The notes under the pieces are model-generated. The model made no database searches. It was not told the DNA's origin and saw only the letters and a list, made by a program, of their open reading frames with translations. A program made the position numbers and the translations under genes. A DNA stretch of 64,000 nucleotides from Viridothelium virens (Eukaryota; Ascomycota; Dothideomycetes; Trypetheliales; Trypetheliaceae): contig ML991784.1 of assembly GCA_010094025.1 (NCBI GenBank), positions 62,001 to 126,000 of the forward strand. Direction: 5' to 3'. Below, piece by piece: positions 54,057 to 64,000 of this stretch (the stretch's first letter is position 1; the number at the start of each line of letters is the position of its first letter).

Positions 54057-57000
54057 CCAACACCAAGTATCGCTAATTTTCGTCAGTAAACAACCATCCC
54101 ACTCGGCAGTCTGCTTTTATCATTCCCTCTGTTTCCTCCGTATCAGCATCCACCAATAATGATCAGGCAATATCTATCTCTCATTACCACAATGGAAGAA
54201 AAATCATGAGAAGATCTTCTGGCGGGGATGACGCTGCGGCACCCGGCGAATCGACAGCAGGAGTTGGTGACTATGTCATGTCTGGATTGGATGCTGGAAG
54301 TGGAACTGCCTCCGGTACTGGATCTACTGGCTCCAGCACGTTAAACACGACTACCAGCTCCTCTTCAACGAGCACAACAACCTCATTAGAACTTCCCTCG
54401 GTTCCATCCAGAAATGGTACGTCCCGTGCCAGTAGCCCTCCCCAAACCAAAACCATACCTTCCTCGGCGAGCTCAGCCAAGGCAACCAGCCAGACAGGAA
54501 CATCCAGCTTCCTGAGCCAAGAATTGAACAGAACGACCACCGCTATGGTATCTCCCATACCACTGTCTCGCTTTAATGCAAGCTCTTCCCGGCTCTCCGC
54601 CTTGCCCTCTGTACGCAACACGTCCTTCACCTATGGATCTAGTGCCAATGGAAGCGTCGAATCATGCTGGAACCAGTGGCAGAGTTATTGGTCATCATAC
54701 GATTTACGGTTTGTTCCAATGGGCCTCAGTACGCCAACATCAAGTTCTACGGGCACAACGACGGAAACCGGAGCCTTCGAGTTCACTTTTGACTCTCCTT
54801 CTGGAACCAGTACCACCACTGATATTTATACACAAACTCAGGGTGTTGATGGCTTTGCAATAACTACCATCACTTCAACGCTGATTCAGACTTATACGAT
54901 TTCTTCAGCTATCGCATCCACCAGCACAGAGTCATTTACGCGTACCGTGGAATCGACGTCCTTGTTTTATTCTCCTGTGCCGACCAACCTGAAAACCCCA
55001 GCATGTTCACTACCGAGCTATCTCCCACAATGTCAGTCTCAGTGGAATAGCTATCTATCAGCCCAATCCGCTTCAACGGATCCGTTCGGAGTGGCGCCTC
55101 ATTGTTCTCAAGCGACTACTCAGCCCGGTCAGTGTGCATCACTGCGATCCAATTACCTTGCCACCTGGAATGACGGTGCTGCATCAGCTCTGAACTGGGG
55201 CTACGGTGAGCAAACAATTGGGGCTGCCGAGACTGAGGTCACATCTATCAACGGGACCCAAACGAACTTTGGAGTCTCCACATGGTGGCCCACTCATTCG
55301 ACGCTCTTCCCTGGTTGTACCATTGGCTGCATGTCCTGTGCAATCACTGGTGGCAAAGTCCAGTTGATCTACTGGCCTGAAGGCACGACGTTGGCGTCTA
55401 ACATGAGTACTACCTCTCGGTTGAGTGCTCCAATGTCTGCGGTTCCCAGGAACATAACATCAGAGATAGACCCAGAGGCTAATGCTGCTAGTATACGAGT
55501 TGCTACAGGTTTTGGAACGACTTTCACTTCACCCACAGTCTATATATCATATGCCAAGCTCTATGCCTCAGACTCATGCAGCGGTGTTGGGGGTACTTAT
55601 TTCAATACGATTGTTCCGATTACCAACTCTGCAGATCTCTCATCCCTTTGGGCCACTATGGATTACGGTGCTGCTGGACTGAACTCAGCATCCTTCAATT
55701 TTACTGATCTCAACTCCCCAGTATGTCCAATACTTATTTCTATGTAAAATTGCCGTTGACAAGAATCGCAGGTACCCGATAGCATTTATGACAGGCAGCC
55801 TCGGTGCGCTCAATACTCAAATGCCAAGGCAACCTGGATGATGCATGATGGGCCAGACACTGGGCCGAGTACTTGTCCCCACACTTTACCATACGAGCCG
55901 ATCATTATTGTACCTCCAAGCGTTTTGCGATCCATTGACCCTTCATGGGCATCTTGCTCAGGAGACATCAGGGGTGTCTACGACCCCCCGTATGCCTTGA
56001 CACACTATTCCGTCGCTGCCGCTCCTGCCGTGCCAACTACGGTCTCTCCAGCAGCCGCTTCGGCTGAGCCTGCGTCGGTCACTCCAGCACCGACGCCAGC
56101 ACCGACCTCTCAGCCAAACGATCCTGCCAATGGTTTGATGAGTATCATCGGCGGTCAGAAGTCATCTGATCCACAGTCTCCAGCAGCCGCTTCCCTATCG
56201 CAGGAATCTCCAACACCTGCAGCCAGTCCGACAAACAATATTGGAGGCATCATCCCCTCTGTGGTAGCGGGTGGTGACCAGTCTCCAACACAACAGGATC
56301 CAGCAACGCAGCAAGCAGATCCAACGACTTCCTCAGCTGGAGCTGCCGCTGGTGGAAACATCATATCTGCTGTNNNNNNNNNNNNNNNNNNNNNNNNNNN
56401 NNNNNNNNNNNNNNNNNNNNNNNNNNNNNNNNNNNNNNNNNNNNNNNNNNNNNNNNNNNNNNNNNNNNNNNNNNNNNNNNNNNTGGAGCTGCCGCTGGTG
56501 GAAACATCATATCTGCTGTGAATGGAGCTGGAGATCTTAGTGCTGGACAACAAAATGCAGAAACACCTGCCCCGGCATCACAGCAAGCGGATCCAACCAC
56601 TCCCTCAACTGGAGCTGCCGCTGGTGGAAATATCGTATCTGCTGAAAATGGAGCCGGAGCTCCTAGTGCTGGACAACCTAATGCACAAGCACCCGCCCCA
56701 GCTACTCAACAAGCCGCCACGCCCGCTTTGTCTCCCGCCCCAGGGGACAATGGAAACAACGATCCTTCAATTCCGCAGGATGGGGATCCCGCGGTCTCGT
56801 CTGCTCAGCAAGCAGGCGCGCCGAATCCTGTAGCCGCTGCCCCAAATACTCCTGCTGCAGCAGCAGCAGCTCCAGCGCAGACTGTCGTTGGTGGACAGAC
56901 AATTTCTGCCGACCCAGCGAATTCCGGGGGAGCCGTAGTAGGCAGCCAAACTCTCCAGCCCGGTGCGCAGACCACCATTGATTCGACGCCTGTGTCTGTT

Positions 57001-59091
57001 GGCCAGCAAGGATCTGTGGCTATCGGGACCAGCTCAACTGTCAACGTCGCATCTGCCCCTCAGCAGATTGACGGCCAGACCATTGCCGCAGACCCTTCAA
57101 ACTCAGGTGGAGTCGTCGTCGCTGGCCAAACCCTTCAGCCAGGAGCTCAGACGACTATCAACAATACCCCGGTGTCCGTCGGGCAAGCTGGGACGATTGC
57201 CGTTGGAGGCAGTACCACAGTCAATGCTGCATCTGCACCTCAGGTACTTGGAGGACAGACTGTCGCGGCGGATCCCTCTAATTCAGGTGGAGTGGTCATT
57301 GCCGGCCAAACCCTAGCTCCTGGTGCTCAAACGACGATCAATCAAACTCCAGTATCTGTCGGTCAAGGTGGTACAGTTGCTATTGGCAGTAGCACCGTGA
57401 ACGTTGCACCTGCTGGAGTACCCGCGGCAGTTACTCCTGCACCTGCTGCTGCGACGATCGGCTCTCAAGTCGTGTCTGCAGACCCTGTCGATCCAGGTGC
57501 TCTTGTCGTCGGTGGAAGCCAGACTCTGCAACAAGGTCAGGTGACGACAATCGGTAACACTCCAGTCTCTGTCGCTCCTGGGGGTGTAGTGGTTGCTGGT
57601 GGTGCAGGAGGAAGCTCGACTATTCCTCTGCAAGCAGCACAATCTCCTGCGCCTGTTGCAGTTGCTACCATAGGCGGACAGGCTATTTCCGCTACTTCAG
57701 GACAGCCAGTTGCAGTGGGTGGTACGACGCTGACACCAGGCGGAGCACCTGCCACAGTCGGTGGTCAAGTAGTCAGTCTGGGATCCCAGGGTCTGATAGT
57801 TGGATCCAGCACGGCGGCATACTCTGGTCCAGGGGCAGCGACGACTCCCGCGGCCGCTGCTGTCACGCTTGGCGATATTACATATACAGCATCTTCTGGA
57901 AGTCCCTTTATCATCGGCTCAAATACCTTATCAGTTGGCGGCCCAGCTGCGACCGTATCAGGGCAGATTGTTAGTTTAGGATCCCAGGGTGTGGTTGTGG
58001 GCTCCAGTACAGTTGGGTATTCAGCTGCGTCTACTGGAGGCGAAGGTGCTGTTGTCATCATCGGAGGAAACCTCTACTCAGCATCGTCTGGTGCTCCTCT
58101 TATCATCGGATCTACTACCCTGTCCGCTGGGGGGCCTGCCGTGACTATTGACGGACAGAGAATTAGTGTCGGATCTCAAGGTGTGGTGATTGGGTCGACT
58201 GTAGAACCATATTCAACTATCAGTCCACAGTCAGAATCGCCGGAGGCTGCTGTCACCTTAGGTCTACAAGTCTACACCGCATTGGAGTCCAGCGGAAAGG
58301 TGGTGCTTGGCTCAATTACTCTCATGCCTGGTGGTCCCGCGCAAACATTATCTGGCAAGGTTGTTAGCGCTGCATCGTCTGGAATTGTGATCGATGGAAC
58401 GACACAATCTTTTTCAACCCCAGCTCCGGTGATCGATGGCATCACAGCTGCGTCTGAAGCGTCATTTACCATTGCAGGCCACTCTTATACCGCACTGGAG
58501 GTCGCTGGTCGTCAGGGCGAGATCGTTGTTCCTGGTGCAAACCCAGGCTCTTCTATCACTTTGAGTGTTGGCGGCCCAGCGGCAACAATTTCAGGCCAAG
58601 TCATTAGTGCTGCGTCCACTGGCCTCGTGGTTGGCTCGCAAACAGTCCCCTATGTATCCGCAATCCCAACATCGGATCCTCTCGAGGTTGAGGCCCCATT
58701 CAGTGTTGGGGGTTCTTCCTTTACAGCATTTGAAGTGTCGGGTCACAGTGGAGAACTCGTCATTCCAGGCGCTTCAGTCACGCTGTCAGTTGGTGGAGCG
58801 GCTACCATCATCAATGGAGAAACCATTAGCGCTGCTTCGAATGGTGTCGTTGTTGATGGTAGTACCGAGGCTTTCGAGACAGTCACTGCAGCGACATTAC
58901 CAACCATTTCCGGTGCTACGATTGGACCATGGGATAGATCAAGTCTCACAAACTCGCCAAGCTTCTCTTCGCCAACCTCGTCTCCATCTGGATCTCCAAT
59001 TTCCTCCTCCGGAACATCGAGGTTATTCTTACCATGGCAATGGATTGCTGTTGCTACTGTCCTAAGTTCTATTCTTTGTCTATTTTCCTGA
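53937..59091 (+). CDS. Very large repeat-rich GPI-type cell-surface protein (gap inside)
   Basis: I recognise no named family; the architecture is that of an adhesin-like wall protein. Exons are 53937..54012, 54087..55720 and 55772..59091, the last containing an assembly gap at 56374-56483. Exon 1 encodes a signal peptide (MMLFFASVAAWVSLVG). The first intron keeps the frame and contains a run of 31 T before its acceptor. A Ser/Thr-rich domain follows with several Cys and Trp residues (CWNQWQSYW, CSQATTQPGQC, TWMMHDGPDTG). A Pro/Ala/Thr linker leads to 42-residue repeats around the gap. Then come about ten beta-rich repeats of 55-70 residues (VVGGQTISADP, SLGSQGVVVGSSTV types). The end is Ser-rich with a hydrophobic tail (WIAVATVLSSILCLFS), fitting a GPI signal. 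The frame differs across the gap as drawn, because the gap length is not real. Confidence 0.75.
54026..54056 (+). repeat. Run of 31 T inside the first intron of the surface protein gene
   Basis: This uninterrupted T tract lies between the donor at 54013 and the acceptor at 54086, before a GCTAAT branch-like site. It acts as an extreme polypyrimidine tract. Its length is likely variable and open to sequencing error. Confidence 0.85.
56338..56735 (+). repeat. 126-bp tandem repeat in the surface protein gene
   Basis: Units starting TGGAGCTGCC begin at 56338, 56484 and 56610. The last two are exactly 126 bp apart, equal to 42 codons, and encode a GAAAGGNI, NGAG, SAGQ, PAPA, QQADPTT pattern. The first unit runs into the gap of N. 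The distance across the gap (146 bp) is not a multiple of 126, so the gap length is artificial. Confidence 0.85.
56374..56483. other. Assembly gap (110 N)
   Basis: Unknown bases lie inside a tandem repeat, with the same 35 or so bases on both sides. If exactly one unit is interrupted the true gap would be 90 bases; more units would add 126 each. Confidence 0.95.
56887..58890 (+). repeat. Beta-rich protein repeats of about 180-200 bp
   Basis: Within the third exon, three units are 180 bp apart (about 56887, 57067 and 57247), each with a GGQT, ADPxNSGG, QTLxPGAQTTI, TPVSVG order. A diverged fourth starts at about 57460. From about 57670 a second class with period close to 200 bp follows (GGPAxTxxGQ, SxGSQGxVxGS). 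Both classes look like one ancestral module. Confidence 0.75.
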
Positions 59092-60222
59092 GCGTTTGCA
59101 CTTATTTGCACGTGGGCACGACTGCCTGGAATTTTCCGACTTCGTACCAAAGTACTTACAAGCATCACGAATCGGCTGAATGCATCGGACAAACTTGGAG
59201 TCACGCTGTCAAGCTCCGAAACCCTAAAGGGTCTTTCTGGAGACCAAGCAAGGCCAATTGTTTCACCGAATCACGGCAATTAGTTGCATTGGGTGGCCAT
59301 TTGGGAGTTTCCTAGAATTATCGGCCAAGAGCCGCAGGGTGGTTAAAGTGATCAGAAGACCGACATGGATACCCACTGATGCCTTTCTTCAAACGGAGCT
59401 TTTATGAGATTGATGGAACATTTATGCCACTTCCCTTAAACACTATATACGTTTTAATAGCGTCCTCAAAATTTAGATTCATAGAATGTAATTTGAAGCA
59501 ATTCATTTCATGTGAGAAGGCAAATAGCTTGCTCGAACGGTATCATCGCGTCTTAGTAGTGACGATCAAGAGTGCGGGGCCCCGCGACCCAATTTGAGAG
59601 TGAAGTTTGCACGTGAGCATACTGGGTGGAAAGCCGATCATTTACACAGCTTTTGACTGAGCTTCAGGAAACGAGTATGTGCTAGGATCTGAAACGCGTT
59701 CATCAAATCTGCTTTTATAAGCTCTATAAGGACCATACTTGGTGTTTTCTAATACTTTCGACTCGAAGGAATCCTTCTGAAAGCCTGGCCCATACCCGAT
59801 TTGGAGTCGTCTCTACCTCAAACGCCAAGACTTCGCTACCTCGTGAGAACTCATGACTAGGATCGCGCCAGGACTGCCTTTAGAGCTTCCGTTTGATAGG
59901 CACAATAATCAAGGACGTCCTGTATCCCTGCGATGCCGGTACTTTTCATGCACGGGATTGGTTGTTTCATCTATTGAGGACGGCGCTAACCCCAACGGAG
60001 ATCGATGTCCAACAACGGTAGATTCGCTTTCCTCTGACCCGAAACCCTGCAGATGAGTGACTTGCGAGCAGGAGTTCGTGAGCCTCTTGGTTCATCCACC
60101 AATGACTTTTTAGGCTGTATGTTGTTGCGGAGAGAATAAGATATAATGTAGGTCCCGTCCACTTTAGTTTTCTACACTCGAGGGCTTGAATCGTTTTGCT
60201 TTTCATCGGAAAAGTTTGCACT
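59092..60222. other. Gene-free region of 1.1 kb
   Basis: Short frames at 59379-59597 and 59853-60056 show no family signal. The right end should hold the promoter of the acetylesterase gene. A TATA-like ATAAGATATAATGT patch lies at about 60136-60149. Confidence 0.4.
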
Positions 60223-61056
60223 ATGGGTCTCCGGAATCTTGTCGCTTTGTCTGCTTTGCTAGAGGCCGCCTTAGCCGGGCCTACAGTATATCTAGCAGGA
60301 GACTCAACAATGGCCAAGGGAGGTGATGGTGCCGGAACCAACACTGATGGTAGGGAGTTCCTATTCCCAGGGTGAGAACCTGGGCTCACAATCTTAATAG
60401 GCTGGGGTCAATATCTTGGATACTCTCTCGACATCCCCGTCGTCAACAACGCCATCGCCGGCCGATCTGCTCGGTCGTTCTGGGAAGAAGGCCGCTTCCA
60501 ATCCATCGCGAACAACGTCGTATCCGGCGACTTCGTCGTCATCGAGTTCGGCCACAACGATGGTGGCTCCCTGACTCCCACTGACAATGGACGGTCTGAC
60601 TGCCCCGGCGAGGCAGCCCAAACGTGCACGAGCACCTACAATGGCAAGACCGACACCGTCTACACCTTCAACCACTATCTCGAGGAGGCATCGCAGCTCT
60701 ATTCCGCAAAGGGAGCGCACGTCATTATTTCGTCCCAAACACCAGACAACCCTTGGGAAACAGGGACCTTCAATGGCGCCGCATCTCGCTTCGTTCAGTA
60801 TGCGAATGACACCGCGGCAACGCTAGGAACTTCTGTGGCGAGCTATGTGAACCATTTCGGGTACGTTAGTGCGAGGTTCAAGAGCCTGGGTGCCACAGTC
60901 GTGGATGGCTACTATCCTGTGGATCATACGCACACTAGCACCGCGGGAGCGAACACTGTCAGCCAAGCATTTGTTAAAGGCGTGGTGTGTGGAGGAAGCT
61001 ATCTGTCGGCTCATGTGAAGAATGCGACGAGTACGATACCCGGGTCTTGTCTGTAG
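60223..61056 (+). CDS. Secreted rhamnogalacturonan acetylesterase (CE12, SGNH hydrolase)
   Basis: This enzyme removes acetyl groups from the rhamnogalacturonan-I backbone of pectin, acting outside the cell. Exons are 60223..60349 and 60401..61056, giving 260 residues. A signal peptide (MGLRNLVALSALLEAALAG) leads into VYLAGDSTMAKGG with the nucleophile Ser. GRSARSF (block II), VVIEFGHNDGG (block III Asn) and the final DHTHTS with the catalytic Asp and His follow. All four SGNH blocks are intact and the length is normal for the family. The intron lies just after the first block. It implies growth on plant material. Confidence 0.94.
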
Positions 61057-61552
61057 TGATGAGGGCTACGCTTGACGATAATGTTCTTGTACATAGTAAA
61101 ATAAGAAATATCTCAATCTCAAGTTCTTTGAGCTGCTCCCGTCTTATCCCTGTGTTAATCACGGGACACGTAGCGCGTTTCCAAACTCCGTGACATGCAC
61201 AAGCCTGCGTGGGTTTCACGTCCGAAACCTCTGGTAAGAATCTGGAGTGAGTGTCATTAGACCGAAGACTTCCTCACATTTGCACGCCCTTGGACATAAT
61301 CACAAAATCGTCCGTCTTAACAAATTGGAGGTCTCGGGGGATGAGACGGAGCTGGCTGCGTCTCGGCCCGTTGCGCTAGTTCCTTCTGCTCGCGTTTGTT
61401 TGCGATGATCAACATTACCTCCCGCGAAATGTAAACGCTCGCGCGATAAGCATTTGACGTTCAACTTCGATGTTATTTCGCGCTTCAATCAACGGTCTCC
61501 AAATGCGCGATCACCTCATCCAGAGCCTCTATTCCAGTGGGAGCTCTCCCGG
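61057..61552. other. Intergenic region before the WD40 gene
   Basis: These 496 bp hold the 3' end of the esterase gene and the promoter of the WD40 gene. The frame of the WD40 gene is open back to about 61454 but has no ATG there. Confidence 0.4.
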
Positions 61553-64000
61553 ATGATGAACGCCGGTTTTGGTGTGCGATTAACCCCGAACAATTCACCT
61601 TCAGTCCGATATCCCGCATCCCTGCGATCTCCCATCAAGTCCCACCATGATGAGCTATCCCTCTCACTTGATCGCGTCATTGGCAGCACCACTGTCTCAC
61701 CCAACGGCTTCGATTGTCAGAACTCCAAGCGCAGGTTTGCTTATACCGCTGGCGCTGCAGCGGTGATAGCCGATGTCGATGATGACCTCCATATTACGCA
61801 ACGTTTCTATCGCGCACGCCCTACCGTTACTTCCTCTTTCAGTCCCATATCCCATCTAGGACCCGGAACTCCGACGAGGACAGCCAATGAGCAGGAACCA
61901 AAGAATAAAACCGTATCATCATTACGTGAGGCCGGGGTGGGAAGGGATCCTGCAGATTCACCAACGCGCAGCTGGGCAGATTCGCCGGGTTCAAAGCCAT
62001 GGGCAGCAAAGGAACGTGTCAAAGCTGCCACAGCGGTGAGTCTCAGTCCGGATGGAAGGTTTCTGGCGGTTGGAGAGACAGGATATAAACCGAGGGTCCT
62101 GGTGTTTGCAGCGGATGATGGTCGGTCCAACGATTCACCCCTGGCGAGCATGGCTGAGCATTCATACGGTGTGCAATGCGTAGCATTCTCCCCCGACTCC
62201 CAATTCCTGGCCTCCCTTGGGAATATAAATGACGGGTTTCTTCATATCTGGCGCATCGGGCATCGGGGAAATGCGTCATTACATGCGAGTGCAAAGTGCA
62301 CAAGCAATGTTCGCCAGATTGCATGGACCAGCTCTGCATTAATTGCAGTCGGCGTGAGATATACCAAAGTATGGCGCCTTGAAACTCCTTCTGAGCCCGC
62401 GTCACCGAGAAAAGCACGCCCTTCCGAATTTGGAAGTCCAATGCTGATGAGCCCGTCCGCGAGGTCGTTACCTGGGCGAAATGTTATTCTAGGAGACCTA
62501 CTGGAATCTACATTCACCGCTGTGGTTGCGATGGCAGCAAATGCTGCGGCTGTCTGCTCAGATAGAGGTGATATCTGCATCTTAGATGTTGCAAATGGCC
62601 AGCAGACTCTTCGTAAGGTTGCGAATATCGGTTTCCCGGTATTCTCGATGGCATTTGATGGAGAGAACCTCATTATGGCAGGAGAGAAGCACAACATTCG
62701 GGTTCTCAGCTCAACACAAATCAACAGCGGCTACAGCGATGCTGCAGAAGCAGCGACTCCAAAATCATCACAGACTAAACGTTCGGAAAATATACCTTAT
62801 ACCGCAGCGATTTCGTACATTGGAAAGCACATCATTACCATAGATTCTCATAACGGGGTAGAGATCTTCAGAGAAATTCGCTCCGAGACAAAACTAAAAT
62901 CTGATGACGCTGTCGAACTCGCCATGGCTCCATGCGGAGGACCACAGTCTCCGCAAGAAGCACAACATTTACCGGAAAATGAGCATCTGTCCATACCCGT
63001 CCAGAGACTACCAGGTCATGGCTCTCCTGTCCTCGGCGTCCAATCAATTACATTACCCCATCCTCTAGATTCATCCTTCTATACCTGGTCCTCCGATGGG
63101 GTTGTCCACTTCTGGAACTTAGATGGCGTACTGAGAGACTCGATGCATGTACCAATAAGGAGCGGAACACCTCCCTCGGACGAGCTCAACGAACTCAAGG
63201 TTGTTAGAGCATTCCCAAACATCAATACATTCGCCACAGGTGATAAGTATGGAGCTTTACGGTAAGCAGGATTTAGAGTTTCCTTGTGAATTTTGAGCTC
63301 ACAGATGTTAGTGTCATGGATCGTGACACTAAAAAGGTTATATTTGAGGCTCAGGCGCACTCTGGCGAGATCCTAGACATCGCCATCCTTGACGTAGATG
63401 AAGCAACACTACTTTGCAGTGCTGGACGAGATCGAATTGTGCAGGTCTTCCAACACAAAGGAGGGAATACAGTACTTACTCAAACACTGGATGAGCATGT
63501 TTCCGTAGTGAATGGCTTGCTCTTCACCCCACGAGATGCTAATCTGTTATCGTGCTCATTCGATCGAACCATTGTTATACGAGACAGATATATCCAAGAA
63601 GACGATGGTGCTATCAATTCGGCTTTTGTTATCTCGAAGACAATCAACCTCAAAGCCGCCCCCGTTGCTATGAAGTTAATGCATAATGAAAGCTCCTTAA
63701 TGGTCTCTAGTACTGACAGAAGTATAATGATATATGACATGGAATTACGAAAAGCAACTTGCACATTCAAAGCTTCTGACATCGAAAAGGGAGATCCGGT
63801 AGTCTTGTCGGCACTGGCTCAGTGGCGAACCTCGAACAACACGTCTCTGATTGCAGGAATATCCAGCACAGACAAGTCGATTAGGCTTTATCAAGAGGAC
63901 GGCACTCTTGTGGGCCGTGATTGGGGTCATACCGAGGGAGTCACCGACATTGCTGTGGTGTACGAGGATGAGAGCCATGAAAAGGCTTCCATTGTCACTG
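61553..64000 (+). CDS. WD40 protein, WDR62/MAPKBP1-like (cut by window end)
   Basis: This is a WD40-repeat scaffold resembling the animal MAPK-binding protein 1/WDR62 group. Exons are 61553..63261 and 63312..beyond 64000, so the 3' part is missing. The N-terminal region holds VIGSTTVSPNGFDC and FAYTAGAAAVIADV, matching the first blade of this group. Repeats follow: AVSLSPDGRFLAVGE, GVQCVAFSPDSQFLASLG, DGFLHIWRI, then FYTWSSDGVVHFWNLDG and after the intron LLCSAGRDRIVQVFQ and LLSCSFDRTIVIRD. ATG 61553 is the first in-frame start; upstream ATGs run into stops. Fungal members are little studied; a role at spindle poles or in MAPK signalling would be by analogy only. Confidence 0.85.

Noticed and set aside
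55838-56521. Independent gene in the surface protein region
   Set aside because: The frame continues from exon 54087-55720 across a 51-bp intron and is broken only by the assembly gap.

Overview
The window is a piece of a filamentous ascomycete (Pezizomycotina) chromosome. The evidence is many short spliceosomal introns (about 50-140 bp, GT..AG, often with a CTAAT/CTGAC-like branch site), a Zn2Cys6 activator, a qut/qa-type quinate cluster, a Ypd1 phosphorelay protein and a fungal Mnn11-like mannosyltransferase. The class below Pezizomycotina cannot be fixed from sequence reading alone. Exon joins given below were worked out by hand from splice signals, phase and family motifs.

Left part (1-12.5 kb): a BET bromodomain protein (374-3226) and the AAA+ ATPase Rvb1 (4072-5775) lie on the plus strand. 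They are followed by about 6 kb of mostly gene-free DNA that holds one small secreted protein gene (8557-9168, minus).

Centre (12.5-25.9 kb): a complete quinate catabolic cluster in the order qutR, qutA, qutC, qutD, qutB, qutG, qutE. It has the repressor and activator (a divergent pair), dehydroshikimate dehydratase, quinate permease, quinate dehydrogenase, an inositol-phosphatase-like protein with eight exons, and the type II catabolic dehydroquinase. Together they import quinate and convert it to protocatechuate. Two sequences resembling the known 16-bp activator site lie in the two divergent promoters qutD/qutB and qutG/qutE.

Right next to it (26-34.3 kb) are five further catabolic-type genes: a COG3618-type amidohydrolase/lactonase, an ACS-family MFS transporter, an Ldh2-type dehydrogenase, a D-2-hydroxyacid dehydrogenase and an RraA-type (HMG/CHA) aldolase. 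They look like a second small-molecule pathway module. A link to quinate or protocatechuate breakdown is attractive but unproven. This is the best candidate in the window for an undescribed system.

Right part (34.7-51.9 kb): mostly housekeeping genes. They are Sdh8/SDHAF4, an uncharacterised coiled-coil protein, an Mnn11-like GT34 protein that lacks the DxD motif, phosphomannose isomerase, an AKAP7-like 2H phosphoesterase, Ypd1, a Gep3-like circularly permuted GTPase, a truncated kinase-fold relic, mitochondrial aspartate aminotransferase, a tetraspanin-like membrane protein and a KCTD-like BTB protein.

Far right (52-64 kb): a 2-kb gene-free stretch precedes a very large repeat-rich GPI-type surface protein (53937-59091). 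Its internal 126-bp repeats coincide with an assembly gap. Then come a rhamnogalacturonan acetylesterase and the first part of a WDR62/MAPKBP1-like WD40 protein that runs off the window. I saw no tRNA, rRNA, CRISPR array or transposable element.
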